From: a virus
Virus record (IMG/VR): IMGVR_UViG_3300045119_000157
Location: 1-64,000 of that record
DNA length: 64,000 bases
Direction: 5' to 3' (one strand)
Part shown: one piece after another, positions 1 to 7,167 of the stretch
Layout of the letters: every line of letters begins with the position of its first letter
Numbering within the stretch: position 1 is the first letter of the stretch
Notes under the pieces: generated by a model
Database searches by the model: none
The model's input: the letters and a program-made list of their open reading frames with translations, nothing else
What the model was told of the DNA's origin: nothing
Made by a program: the position numbers and the translations under genes

Positions 1-279
1 CGCGAAGCTCAGTTCCCCGACCTCGTCGCTGCCGCGTCCGGCCCGAAACCACCACCTACACCCGTCCCGGCACCGCCGGTCAACCTAGAGGACTACCCCG
101 TGAACTTCATTCTCAGCGACAGCGGTGCCCTGTACCTCGTCGACACGATCTCAGGGTTCTTCGCGCAGAACGTCCCGAACGTCGATGCGCCCGCACCGCA
201 GCTTCCCGTGATCACTCACAACGGCGCAGCCGCGTCCATCGCCGTCGCGTGCGGCCAGGTCCGCGCCCGCACCGCCTAA
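1..279 (+). CDS. C-terminal end of an unknown protein (partial)
   Basis: The reading frame is open from base 1 and ends in TAA at 277, giving the last 92 residues of a gene that begins outside the window. The visible part starts with a Pro-rich linker (KPPPTPVPAPP, about residues 16-26) and then a compact region of mixed hydrophobic and polar character with no motif I recognise. A Pro-rich linker before a C-terminal domain is common in phage lysins and tail proteins, but nothing here identifies either. Three bases separate it from the next small gene. Confidence 0.6.
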   Translation, partial: REAQFPDLVAAASGPKPPPTPVPAPPVNLEDYPVNFILSDSGALYLVDTISGFFAQNVPNVDAPAPQLPVITHNGAAASIAVACGQVRARTA

Positions 280-282
280 CCC

Positions 283-348
283 ATGCTCGGCATCCTCATC
301 CTGATCCTCGTCGTCCTACTCATCATCGCCATCGCCCGAAGGATCTAA
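283..348 (+). CDS. Tiny single-pass membrane peptide (21 aa)
   Basis: ATG at 283 to TAA at 348. The peptide is almost entirely Leu/Ile/Val with a basic end (ARRI), so it is one transmembrane helix with a probable cytoplasmic tail. It resembles the very small hydrophobic phage proteins of the DUF3309/DUF5670 style in layout, but it is too short for a firm family call. It lies 3 bases after the upstream stop and 3 bases before the next start, so it is likely cotranscribed and coupled. Function is unknown. Confidence 0.45.
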   Translation: MLGILILILVVLLIIAIARRI

Positions 349-351
349 CCC

Positions 352-1014
352 ATGCCACGACTCCCCGGCGCAGGCGCACCCCTCGCGCTCAACAAACGCA
401 TCACCATCCCCGACGGCGAAGGCGGCAGCATCCGCACCACCACCAGCCAAGCCATCATCCGCCACATCGAAACCACAGGACTCCGCCCCACCCTCTGCTC
501 CGCCGCAGGCCAAGTCACCCGCGAACAAATCGTCAAATGGATCAACGACGCCAACCGCTACACACAACGAGCAGAACGCGGCCAACACCTAACCGAAAAC
601 GAACGAACCATCCTCAGATTCGCCACCGACTGCCACGCAGCCAAAGAACGCTGGATCACCCGCCAACTCGACACACACCGCTCCATCGCCGCCGGAGGCC
701 TAACCACAGCCGAAGTCGTCGAAACCGTCGACCCCACCCAGCAAGGCCCGGACGGGCGCCCTCTCGTCGTGTCCCGACGGGTGAAGACGACCCGGCTGCT
801 GCCCGACGCGCGAGCGATCGAATGGGAGCTTGCCCGGTTGGCGAAGGACGAAGGGTTCGCTGAGCGGACTGAGGTGACGGGCGCTGACGGCGGTCCTGTG
901 GAGACGGAGTCACGCGAGGATCGCGAGGCCCGGTTGGAGGCGGAACTGACCGCTTTCCAGCAGGGCGTCGCCGCGGCGGAGGCGGAAGCTGCACGGTCGA
1001 ACGGGTCGTCGTAG
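352..1014 (+). CDS. Probable terminase small subunit
   Basis: A 220-residue protein. Residues about 40-100 are helical and resemble the DNA-binding N-terminus of phage small terminases, which recognise packaging sites and load TerL. The central part (KERWITRQLD, then VVSRRVKTTRLLPDARAIEWELARL) matches the TerS oligomerisation region with its typical W-x-LxRL ending. The C-terminus is charged and low-complexity. It lies about 3.9 kb upstream of the large subunit rather than next to it. The first 130 codons use AAA, CAA and GAA almost exclusively, while codons after about base 745 use AAG, CAG and GAG, so the gene looks like a recombinant of two lineages. Family call is from pattern only. Confidence 0.55.
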   Translation: MPRLPGAGAPLALNKRITIPDGEGGSIRTTTSQAIIRHIETTGLRPTLCSAAGQVTREQIVKWINDANRYTQRAERGQHLTENERTILRFATDCHAAKERWITRQLDTHRSIAAGGLTTAEVVETVDPTQQGPDGRPLVVSRRVKTTRLLPDARAIEWELARLAKDEGFAERTEVTGADGGPVETESREDREARLEAELTAFQQGVAAAEAEAARSNGSS

Positions 1015-1016
1015 CT

Positions 1017-1054
1017 GTATACGAAACTCTGCCGGGCCGGGTAACGTATACGTT
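1017..1054 (+). promoter_or_regulatory. Paired GTATAC sites before the ribbon-helix-helix gene
   Basis: Two GTATAC palindromes lie at 1017-1022 and 1046-1051. The second is the core of the perfect 12-bp palindrome AACGTATACGTT (1043-1054), which abuts the ATG at 1055. Ribbon-helix-helix repressors commonly bind tandem short palindromes over their own promoters, so autoregulation is a reasonable inference. No clear -35 is visible. Confidence 0.5.
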
Positions 1055-1333
1055 ATGGGTAGGCCGAAGAAGACGGGCGAGGAACGTCAGGTCGTGTCGG
1101 TCCGGCTGCCGGTACGGGTCGTCGAGGAGATCGACGCTGCGGCGGCTCGGGCGGGGATGACCCGGACCGGGTACGTCGAGTCGAAGCTGTCGTTGGAGCA
1201 CCGTCCGCGTGACCCGCTGCCGCTGATCGAAGTCCTCGCCGACGATCCGGGGACGTGTCCGCATCCGAAGAAGGACCGGAAGGTGTTCGGCTGGGGATCA
1301 AAGTGCGAGGCGTGCGGCGCCGTCGTCCGATAG
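1055..1333 (+). CDS. Ribbon-helix-helix DNA-binding protein with C-terminal zinc knuckle
   Basis: A 92-residue protein. Residues 12-46 fit the CopG/Arc fold: a beta strand (VVSVRLP), a helix beginning VRVVEEIDAAAARAG, and a second helix from about T36 (MTRTGYVESKL). The N-terminal GRPKK is a typical basic arm. The C-terminus has C68-x-H70 and C84-x2-C87, a possible zinc site that is unusual for this fold. The protein is likely a dimeric transcription regulator. Palindromes directly over its start suggest autoregulation. It is one of only two regulator-like proteins in the window and so is a candidate, unproven, for one of the repeated operator families. Confidence 0.75.
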   Translation: MGRPKKTGEERQVVSVRLPVRVVEEIDAAAARAGMTRTGYVESKLSLEHRPRDPLPLIEVLADDPGTCPHPKKDRKVFGWGSKCEACGAVVR

Positions 1334-1337
1334 GTAC

Positions 1338-1366
1338 TGGACAGCCACGTACACCGGGTGTATGTT
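1338..1366 (+). promoter_or_regulatory. Class I promoter-operator, copy 1
   Basis: The -35 TGGACA (1338-1343), a 17-bp spacer and the -10 TATGTT (1361-1366) make a complete sigma-70-type promoter. The palindrome GTACACCGGGTGTAT (1349-1363) fills the spacer and runs into the -10. The predicted transcription start, seven bases past the -10, is the A of the ATG at 1373. Confidence 0.8.
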
Positions 1367-1384
1367 GGCGGTATGGAGAAGCCG

Positions 1385-1651
1385 ATGAGCGCCGAAGCTG
1401 AAACCGAAACCGTGTCCGCCGAGTTCGCTGCCGTATGGCAGGCCGCGCTCGACGATCTCACAGCGACGCTCGACCTGACCGACCCCGACGACCGGGCACT
1501 CCTCCGCTCGTTCGTTGAGCGGATCACGAAGCGAGCGACGCTCGCCGCGATGAACGAGATCGCCGACCTGATCAGCGCGCCGCGGAGCCGGAGCCGCGCT
1601 GACGCGGTCCGCTCGATCTCCGGCCGGATCATCGAACGGAGCACACCGTGA
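1385..1651 (+). CDS. Small protein of class I cassette 1
   Basis: 88 residues from ATG 1385. A second in-frame ATG at 1373 would add the four residues MEKP and is where the predicted transcript begins, so the mRNA could be read leaderless from 1373 or from 1385 using the GGAGAAG between them. The protein is acidic at the N-terminus and helical throughout (AAVWQAALDDLTATLDL, then RALLRSFVERITKRATL), ending basic. I do not recognise a family. Its stop overlaps the GTG of the next gene (GTGA), so the two are coupled. Confidence 0.7.
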   Translation: MSAEAETETVSAEFAAVWQAALDDLTATLDLTDPDDRALLRSFVERITKRATLAAMNEIADLISAPRSRSRADAVRSISGRIIERSTP

Positions 1652-1878
1652 GCCGTGCACCGGAACCGAAGTGGATGACCACGGCCCGCGTCTGGCGTGT
1701 CCCGAACCGCGAGCAGCACGGCTGTGACTGGTGCGGCGAGGACCGGCCGACAGTCTTCTCGTTCTTCGACACACAGGCCGACGCGAGGGACGCCGTGGTC
1801 TACGACCACCTCTTTGCAGCGGAGGCGTTCTGCTCGCTTCACTGCTGGGGCCAGGCGAACGGACGGACAGACCTGTGA
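1648..1878 (+). CDS. Small putative zinc-binding protein
   Basis: 76 residues from GTG 1648. It has CDWC near residue 26 and CSLHC near residue 64, a spacing suited to one zinc ion. The segment between them (VFSFFDTQADARDAVVYDHL) looks like a short folded unit. It is the second gene of the operon driven by class I promoter 1 and overlaps its neighbours on both sides by four bases. No family is recognised, and no function is claimed beyond possible metal binding. Confidence 0.65.
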   Translation: MSRAPEPKWMTTARVWRVPNREQHGCDWCGEDRPTVFSFFDTQADARDAVVYDHLFAAEAFCSLHCWGQANGRTDL

Positions 1879-2090
1879 ACCGGCCGGGCGACTACTCGAA
1901 ACAGCCGCGCCGCGGCGACACGATCGAAACCGGCCGCTACGGCGACGTCATCGTCCTAGCCGTCCACGACCGGGGACAGACACTCGAAGTCCAGTCTGTT
2001 CACGGGTACGTGACGATCACTCGCGCGCCGAACGGCTGCTGGTGGCGCGTCGGCCGTACTCAACAACCCAGCAAGGAGAACCATGACTGA
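1875..2090 (+). CDS. Hypothetical protein, 71 aa
   Basis: GTG 1875 overlaps the upstream stop in the four-base GTGA pattern used throughout this region. The central residues (GDTIETGRYGDVIVLAVHDRG) alternate polar and hydrophobic like a small beta barrel (SH3-like), and it ends in a polar tail. Its last eight bases overlap the ATG of the next gene. No family recognised. Confidence 0.6.
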   Translation: MNRPGDYSKQPRRGDTIETGRYGDVIVLAVHDRGQTLEVQSVHGYVTITRAPNGCWWRVGRTQQPSKENHD

Positions 2091-2586
2091 CGAGTCCTAT
2101 CCCGCGAACCTCGCTGTCCCCGCGAGCCTCGCCGTCGTCGCGCAACGCATGACAGCGGACCCGCTCTACCCCGACATCGTCGTGACACCCGACTTCACGG
2201 TCACGGTACGAGCGAACCTCGACCCGGCAGTCGACGTCATCGCGGAAGGCGCAGCACCCGGCCCCGCCGTCGAAACCGACTACGACCATGTCCGAAACTG
2301 GGTGTACGGCATGATCCAGAACATCGGCGGCGCGCTCCCCGCAGGATGGTACATCGACGTCGAAGCTCTCCGCGAGACACGCGGCCAGACGCTGACACCG
2401 ACAGTGGACCCGTCGCGGCCGGTCCCGAAGCCTGTGCTGGCACCGGACCGGATGGCCGCAGTCGAGCAGGCTGAATGCCAGTCGTGCGGGATGACGTTGC
2501 GGCGCGAGTCGGCGGACGGGATCTGGTATCACGTCCCCGACTGCGCCGACCCTCGCCCACCGAAGACACCGGAGGACGCACCGTGA
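2083..2586 (+). CDS. Hypothetical protein with C-terminal zinc ribbon
   Basis: 167 residues from ATG 2083, preceded by the strong Shine-Dalgarno AAGGAG. The N-terminal 115 residues show alternating strands (PDIVVTPDFTVTVRANL) and a helix (HVRNWVYGMIQNIGG). The last 40 carry CQSC, a His and a Cys (YHVPDC), a likely C2HC zinc site after a Pro-rich hinge. Similar loosely conserved zinc-tail proteins occur in many actinophages, but no function is known to me. Confidence 0.6.
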   Translation: MTDESYPANLAVPASLAVVAQRMTADPLYPDIVVTPDFTVTVRANLDPAVDVIAEGAAPGPAVETDYDHVRNWVYGMIQNIGGALPAGWYIDVEALRETRGQTLTPTVDPSRPVPKPVLAPDRMAAVEQAECQSCGMTLRRESADGIWYHVPDCADPRPPKTPEDAP

Positions 2587-3077
2587 AAGGCACGGTCATC
2601 ACAAAGGTGGCGGGCATGATCGGCGTCAGGCTCACGGAGCCAGCGTCGAGTACGTGGCCCGGCGAATGGCCGGTCGAGGAGGGCGACACTGTCATCTTCG
2701 AAGTCGAGCCGGATGACGTTCGCATACCTCCTGCCGGTCAGGCGCAGACGTTGCCGCTGATTGACGGTGTGGTGTGGAAGCAGGTCCGCGACCTGAAAGA
2801 GGACGACGAGATCCCCAAGGTTGGCGTGATGAGGGCTGTGCGAGCGGGCGTTAGTAAGGGCGGCTGGACCATCATCAATTACGAGGATGCCGGTGGCCGC
2901 TTATGTGACGCCTGGCCTTCGGCCGCGTGGGTTCCTGTGCTGAAGCCTGTCGTGTACGAGCAGACACGACGGACCGCGAACTCGTTCATTGCTCACGATT
3001 GGCGGGAATCGACGCAGGGATGTGTCATTCAAGACGTCGAGTACGGCGAGGTTGTCGAACTGCGAGACGACCAGTGA
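2583..3077 (+). CDS. Hypothetical protein ending in the junction motif VELRDDQ
   Basis: 164 residues from GTG 2583, which overlaps the preceding stop. Strand-rich throughout, with no recognised domain. The middle (VVWKQVRDLKEDDEIP, then GGWTIINYEDAGG) could be a small barrel. The last residues VELRDDQ are shared with the next gene and reappear inside the one after, because the DNA at these junctions is a repeat (see 3053-3750). Confidence 0.6.
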   Translation: MKGTVITKVAGMIGVRLTEPASSTWPGEWPVEEGDTVIFEVEPDDVRIPPAGQAQTLPLIDGVVWKQVRDLKEDDEIPKVGVMRAVRAGVSKGGWTIINYEDAGGRLCDAWPSAAWVPVLKPVVYEQTRRTANSFIAHDWRESTQGCVIQDVEYGEVVELRDDQ

Positions 3078-3079
3078 GC
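3053..3079 (+). repeat. Gene-junction repeat, copy A
   Basis: 27 bp identical to 3247-3273 and sharing 21 bp with 3637-3657. It spans the last codons, the TGA stop and the overlapping GTG start of the next gene, so recombination between copies would swap whole genes without breaking frames. Confidence 0.8.
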
Positions 3080-3271
3080 GCCCGCGTTGCTCGCCTGTGT
3101 CCTCCCGGCAACTGGTATTACATCGCCGTTTGCGAACACTGCCGTTGGTCTGGCTTCTCATGGAAGCACCGAGCGTGGGCTAAAGGGGACGCCGACATGC
3201 ATAACGATCACGGTCATCCCATGACCGAACAGAACGACGGTTCCCCTGTCGAACTGCGAGACGACCAGTGA
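3074..3271 (+). CDS. Small putative zinc-finger protein, 65 aa
   Basis: GTG 3074 lies inside junction repeat A. The protein has CEHC near residue 20 and later His residues (MHNDHGH), so a C2H2-type zinc site is possible. The aromatic stretch WYYIAVCEHCRWSGFSW is typical of small zinc ribbons. It ends in VELRDDQ like the upstream gene. It is a short gene bounded on both sides by copies of the same repeat, which suggests it moves as a cassette. Confidence 0.6.
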   Translation: MSARVARLCPPGNWYYIAVCEHCRWSGFSWKHRAWAKGDADMHNDHGHPMTEQNDGSPVELRDDQ

Positions 3272-3273
3272 GC
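3247..3273 (+). repeat. Gene-junction repeat, copy B
   Basis: Identical over 27 bp to 3053-3079. It again covers a gene end (VELRDDQ stop) and the next GTG start. Confidence 0.8.
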
Positions 3274-3774
3274 CGCCTCATGTCCTGCTCACTTACTGCG
3301 GACGCGGTGATCGAACGTCGCAAGACGGTGACACGTCGTCTCGGCTGGAAGTTCTTGAAGCCGGGAGACACGCTCACGCTCTGCCGCAAAGTGATGGGCC
3401 GCAAGAAAGGCGAACCTCTCGACCGCTTGGCAGAGGTCGAGATCGTGAATGTTCGCAGAGAGAACTTATGGAACATCACCGACGAGGACATCGCCCGCGA
3501 ATGCGTTCCCGTCGAACTGTTCGATGAGCATTACACGGACACCGGACTGCCATCTGTCGGTGCGTGGGTGCGATGGTTCGCGGAGGAAATGGATTGTGCC
3601 GTGGATGATCTTGTGACGCGCATCGAATGGCGCTACGTCGAACTGCGAGACGACCAGGTGAGCGCCCCCACTAACGTCCCGACCGTCAGATGTCTGTCGT
3701 GCGGCGACTGGGCGGAAGTCAGGCCCGATGGGCGACGACCAGTGAGCCGCGGTCCGTTTCTCCGCGGCGAGTAG
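3268..3774 (+). CDS. ASCH-domain protein fused to a small zinc-knuckle-like tail
   Basis: 168 residues from GTG 3268 (ATG at 3280 is an alternative). Residues about 5-120 match the ASCH fold: RKTVTRR, then LKPGDTLTL, then a strand-rich core (AEVEIVNVRRENL) and a helix (ITDEDIARECV). ASCH domains bind RNA or modified nucleosides and are frequent in phages. At residue 130 the junction repeat is read through: one extra G at 3658 relative to copies A and B turns the expected stop into DDQVSAP and adds about 39 residues with CLSC. The fusion therefore looks like a one-base event that joined two genes. Confidence 0.7.
   Translation: MSRLMSCSLTADAVIERRKTVTRRLGWKFLKPGDTLTLCRKVMGRKKGEPLDRLAEVEIVNVRRENLWNITDEDIARECVPVELFDEHYTDTGLPSVGAWVRWFAEEMDCAVDDLVTRIEWRYVELRDDQVSAPTNVPTVRCLSCGDWAEVRPDGRRPVSRGPFLRGE
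3637..3657 (+). repeat. Gene-junction repeat, copy C, with a one-base insertion
   Basis: 21 bp identical to copies A and B. The next bases are GTGAGCGCCC as in copy A but preceded by one extra G (3658), which removes the TGA stop and keeps the ASCH frame open. A shorter 17-bp remnant shared with copy B lies at 3734-3750. Confidence 0.8.
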
Positions 3775-3777
3775 CCT
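3772..3777 (+). promoter_or_regulatory. -10 element before the beta-helix gene
   Basis: TAGCCT ends six bases before the GTG at 3784, the spacing expected for a leaderless transcript. The TAG is also the stop codon of the upstream gene. There is no recognisable -35. Confidence 0.4.
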
Positions 3778-3783
3778 CCGGCC

Positions 3784-4821
3784 GTGCCCGATTATCCGAT
3801 CCCCGCGTCGATCATCGCTGACGGCACCACACCGCAGGGACCACAGATCGCGGACTGGCTCCGCTCGATCCCGCCCGCCACGGCTACCGACCCGGCCGTC
3901 ATCCGGTTCGCACCATACGGCACGTACTGCACCGACCAGACCGTCAACGGTGCACGGGAGCCGTACACGATCGAGGTGAAGGGACTCTCACGGTTCGAGA
4001 TCCACGGGCAGGCATCAAGCCTGAACCGCATCGCTGCGGGCGGCGCACGCGACGACGCTCATCTCCGGTTCATTCACTGCAACTGGTTCTCGGTCCTCCA
4101 CGTCACCGTCAACGGCGCCGCGCCGCGCACAGCCGGGTACATGTCGACGCTGGAAGCGCAGCACGGCCTCGACATCCAGTCGTCGCATCACGGCACGTTC
4201 ACCGCCGTCACCATCGACGACGTATGGGGCGACAAGGCGTACCTCGGGTTCGACCGTCCTGGTGACACGCCGTGCGACACGATCGAGTTCGACTCCTGCG
4301 TCGGCGGCTACTCGCACCGCCATTCCGTCGCAATCACTGCCGCCGAGAACGTCCTGTCGCACGGCTGCGACTGGGGACGCTCCGCACGGTCCGGCGTCGA
4401 CCTCGAACCGAACAGCACCCACGGCACGATCATCAACGTCCAGTTCGTCGGGGACACATGGGGCGCGCATCGTCTCAACTGGCTGGCGTGCGCGCCCGCT
4501 CACGGCAAGATCGACGGTGTCACGTTCACACGCTGCGCGAGCCACGGGTCACCGCTGTCCGTCGCGGTCCTCCAACGCGACGACACGATCCTCGGCGCGT
4601 TCACTGTCGAAGACTGCACGTCGGACACGTCGGGCGGCGGCAACTCGGGTGCGGTCATGAACTTCGGTGGCGTGACCGGCCCGATCCGGGTCGTCGGGAA
4701 CCGTCAGCCGTTACAGACCGGCCGGGTGACGGGTAACCCGTACATGCACTGCGCCCGGTTCACGGGCTGCACCGGCCCGATCGTGTACTCCGGGAACATG
4801 CCACCCGACCAGAACCCATAG
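3784..4821 (+). CDS. Right-handed beta-helix protein (tailspike or polysaccharide lyase-like)
   Basis: 345 residues. The sequence is a regular series of short strands and turns with Asn, Asp and Gly ladders (for example FIHCNWFSVLHVTVNG, TIEFDSCVGGYSHRHSVAIT, GTIINVQFVGDTWG, AFTVEDCTSDTSGGGN), the pattern of a pectate-lyase-like beta helix. The N-terminus (TPQGPQIADWLRSIP, then FAPYGTYCTDQTV) matches the capping segment of such folds in phage tailspikes. Phage proteins of this kind bind or cleave surface polysaccharide. No catalytic residues can be assigned by eye. Its place between terminase genes, far from the tail genes, is unusual for a spike, so a secreted or accessory role is possible. 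Confidence 0.65.
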   Translation: MPDYPIPASIIADGTTPQGPQIADWLRSIPPATATDPAVIRFAPYGTYCTDQTVNGAREPYTIEVKGLSRFEIHGQASSLNRIAAGGARDDAHLRFIHCNWFSVLHVTVNGAAPRTAGYMSTLEAQHGLDIQSSHHGTFTAVTIDDVWGDKAYLGFDRPGDTPCDTIEFDSCVGGYSHRHSVAITAAENVLSHGCDWGRSARSGVDLEPNSTHGTIINVQFVGDTWGAHRLNWLACAPAHGKIDGVTFTRCASHGSPLSVAVLQRDDTILGAFTVEDCTSDTSGGGNSGAVMNFGGVTGPIRVVGNRQPLQTGRVTGNPYMHCARFTGCTGPIVYSGNMPPDQNP

Positions 4822-4890
4822 ACACCCGTCCCGCATACCGCACGGGCCGTACACGGGCACACAGCGACCTCTCCGGGGCGTCTAGCCCAC

Positions 4891-4896
4891 TACCCT
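4891..4896 (+). promoter_or_regulatory. -10 TACCCT before terL
   Basis: TACCCT ends seven bases before the ATG at 4904, so a leaderless transcript is expected. The bases before it (TAGCCCACTACCC) are a degenerate version of the class II palindrome seen at 11269, 21224, 23006 and 63774. Confidence 0.5.
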
Positions 4897-4903
4897 GCCC
4901 GGC

Positions 4904-6559
4904 ATGGCGCTCAGCGAACGGATAGCGGACCTCGACCCCGCGACGCTCCGCCTGTTCTCCTCGACACTCCCACCCGACGACCTCGCGTTCATCGAGGAGA
5001 AACTCTCCGACGTCACCGGGGAAGGCTGGCGTGTCGACCCGTCCCGCATGGCGGAACACTTCCACGGCGAACCGCTCGACACGTCGTGGCGGACACCGCC
5101 GCATGTCCGCTACCTCGCCGCGAAGTTCCGGCAGCTTGTCCTCCCCCGCACTGACCCGGCCGCGTCGAAACGGCAGATCTGGAATGTCCCCGGCCGCGCC
5201 GGGAAGTCGAGGCTCGGGTCGCAGTGGGGTCCGGCGTGGGCGCTCGACCGTTCCGAGGGCCGCGCCCGGATCATCGGCATCTCGTACGGCGACATGCTCG
5301 CCGATGAGAACGCTGACGCGGTCCGCCAGATCCTGCGTGCTCACCCGGACGAGTTGCGCTGCCAGCTACGCCCCGACCGGCAGCGGTTGGACAGGTTCGT
5401 GACGGATGCGGGCGGCGGGATCCTGTACTCGGGGATCAACTCGACCGTCACCGGCTTCGGCGCCGGGAACGGCGGCGGACTCATCATCGACGACCCGTTC
5501 AAGAACTGGCAGGAAGCCCACAGCGAAGCCCGACGCGACCATGTGTTCAACCAGTACCGCGGCACGCTCCGCAACCGTCTCGACGACGAAGAAGCGTTCA
5601 TTCTCATCGTGCATCACCGTGTCCACGAGGACGACCTGACCGCCCGTCTCGTGGAGGAGATGGACCGCGACGACGAGTACGGCGACCGCTGGGACGTCAC
5701 GGTGCTCCCGTCCCTCGCCGCGGAGAACGACGTGCTGGGACGCGCGCCGGGCGAACCGCTCGACCCGGACCAGTTCCCGCTGTCAGCGGTCATGAACCGG
5801 ATCGCGTCGATGGGCACCTACCTCGCGTCGGGGTTGGAGTTGCAGCGGCCGACACCGGAGGAAGGCAACGACATCAAACGGCACTGGTTCACGATCGACG
5901 CGAACGTGCCGTCCCGGTTCGACGACTCACTGTCGTCGTGGGATACGACGATGAAGGACAAGGAGACAGGCGACTTCACCGTCGGACAACTGTGGGCGCG
6001 TGCCGGGTCGACGTTCTGGTGTCTCGCCGAGTTCCGCGGCCACTTCGACCAGCCGACGACACGGGCAGCGATCGCGCTCATGTCGATACGGTTCCCGTGG
6101 AACCTCCGCCACGTCGTCGAGTCCGCAGCGTCCGGCCCGGAAGTCATCGCGAAACTCGCGGCCGGGTCCGGTCCCGGCTACACGGTGTCCGACGTCGTCG
6201 CTGCTGCCCTGTCGATGACGACCGACGAGCGGGCAGCGGTGCAGGACATCCTCCGGACTGGGCTGCCGGGCGTGCAAGGCCAGACCGTCCGCGGCGACAA
6301 GCGTGTCCGGGCGCGTGCGGTCACACCGATCATCGAGACAGGGAACGTGCATCTCCCGGAGCACGCCCCGTTCGCCGCCGGGTTCCTCGACGAGGTGTCA
6401 GCGTTCCCGCGTGGCACGCACGACGACCGTGTCGACGCCATGTCGCAGGCGCTGTCGCGGCTGTGGGGGACGGAAGCGACGATCGTGGAACCGGAGATCC
6501 TGATCTCGACTCGGCTGCCGGGCATGACGTCCCGGTTCGCCAGCCCGGACTACGTCTGA
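4904..6559 (+). CDS. terL: Terminase large subunit
   Basis: 551 residues, usual length for a siphovirus TerL, the ATP-driven motor and nuclease that cuts concatemers and fills the capsid. The ATPase half has Walker A PGRAGKS (96-102) and Walker B LIIDD (193-197). The nuclease half has a first aspartate in SSWDTT (D347), an acidic residue in VVESAASG (E406) and the closing pair in HDDRVDAM (D507-D511), the RNase H-like set. The gene has its own -10 seven bases before the ATG. It is followed immediately by a class I promoter rather than by the portal gene, which is 21 kb downstream. Confidence 0.93.
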   Translation: MALSERIADLDPATLRLFSSTLPPDDLAFIEEKLSDVTGEGWRVDPSRMAEHFHGEPLDTSWRTPPHVRYLAAKFRQLVLPRTDPAASKRQIWNVPGRAGKSRLGSQWGPAWALDRSEGRARIIGISYGDMLADENADAVRQILRAHPDELRCQLRPDRQRLDRFVTDAGGGILYSGINSTVTGFGAGNGGGLIIDDPFKNWQEAHSEARRDHVFNQYRGTLRNRLDDEEAFILIVHHRVHEDDLTARLVEEMDRDDEYGDRWDVTVLPSLAAENDVLGRAPGEPLDPDQFPLSAVMNRIASMGTYLASGLELQRPTPEEGNDIKRHWFTIDANVPSRFDDSLSSWDTTMKDKETGDFTVGQLWARAGSTFWCLAEFRGHFDQPTTRAAIALMSIRFPWNLRHVVESAASGPEVIAKLAAGSGPGYTVSDVVAAALSMTTDERAAVQDILRTGLPGVQGQTVRGDKRVRARAVTPIIETGNVHLPEHAPFAAGFLDEVSAFPRGTHDDRVDAMSQALSRLWGTEATIVEPEILISTRLPGMTSRFASPDYV

Positions 6560-6567
6560 AGAACCCC

Positions 6568-6596
6568 TGGACAGATGTGTGCACCGGGTGTACGGT
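6568..6596 (+). promoter_or_regulatory. Class I promoter-operator, copy 2
   Basis: TGGACA (6568-6573), 17-bp spacer, TACGGT (6591-6596). Operator GTGCACCGGGTGTAC at 6579-6593. Predicted start of transcription is the ATG at 6603. Confidence 0.8.
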
Positions 6597-6614
6597 GACG
6601 GTATGGAAACGCCG

Positions 6615-6899
6615 ATGAGCACCGACATCAGGATCGAAGCGTGGAACCTCGGGCGGACGAACACCGCCGCTGAGTGCTACACGCGGCTAGAGCGAGGTGA
6701 CACGGTCGCTGAGCGAGTGTTCGCAGCGATGCGCCGCAACGAGTGGGGCGTCGAGGCAGCGTGGAAGGACGGCCTACGGGGCGTCAACATCGAGACGACC
6801 GATTCCCGCACGGGCATCACCACAGCCCGCACGGGTCGCCGGGCACCGATGCCGGTCCGCCGCACGGTCAACGTCGCAGCGAACGGCGGGTCGATCTGA
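6615..6899 (+). CDS. Small protein of class I cassette 2
   Basis: 94 residues from ATG 6615, or 98 from the in-frame ATG 6603 (METP start) at the predicted transcript end. It is a basic protein with a helical first half (TAAECYTRLERGDTVAERVFAAM) and an Arg-rich end (TARTGRRAPMPVRRTVNV). No domain recognised. The stop overlaps the ATG of the next gene. Confidence 0.65.
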   Translation: MSTDIRIEAWNLGRTNTAAECYTRLERGDTVAERVFAAMRRNEWGVEAAWKDGLRGVNIETTDSRTGITTARTGRRAPMPVRRTVNVAANGGSI

Positions 6900-7111
6900 T
6901 GAGCATGACCTTCGCTCAGGCCGAGTCCGGCAAGATCACGACGTGGTCGACCGTCGGCCGCACAGGCAAGACCCGCTGGGCGTACAGCCTCGACTTCACT
7001 GGCTGGTGGCCGTACGTGTCCGAGGCCCGCTACGGGTCGCAGCGCACCGCGCAGGCGGCAGCGGAGCGTGACCTGGCCGACACGATCTCGTACTGCCGTG
7101 AGGGCGCCTGA
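6899..7111 (+). CDS. Hypothetical protein, 70 aa
   Basis: ATG 6899 overlaps the upstream stop by one base (TGATG). The first 45 residues are strand-like with several Trp and Tyr (TTWSTVGRTGKTRWAYSL, GWWPYV), and the last 25 form a helix (QRTAQAAAERDLADTISY). Such small Trp-rich strand-helix proteins look like compact binding domains, but I do not recognise a family. Confidence 0.65.
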   Translation: MSMTFAQAESGKITTWSTVGRTGKTRWAYSLDFTGWWPYVSEARYGSQRTAQAAAERDLADTISYCREGA

Positions 7112-7120
7112 AAGAACCCC

Positions 7121-7149
7121 TAGACAGGAACGTACACCGGGTGTATGTT
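7121..7149 (+). promoter_or_regulatory. Class I promoter-operator, copy 3
   Basis: TAGACA (7121-7126, one mismatch to the usual TGGACA), 17-bp spacer, TATGTT (7144-7149), operator GTACACCGGGTGTAT at 7132-7146. The predicted transcript begins at ATG 7156. Confidence 0.8.
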
Positions 7150-7167
7150 GAGTACATGGAGACGCCG

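Noticed and set aside
1-279. Partial first gene as an endolysin
   Set aside because: The Pro-rich linker is suggestive, but no catalytic or wall-binding motif is visible in the 92 residues, so no function is assigned.
249-863. Long His/Arg/Pro-rich open frame overlapping the small terminase gene
   Set aside because: Composition is that of an out-of-frame reading of a C-rich gene; the terminase frame has natural composition and domain pattern.
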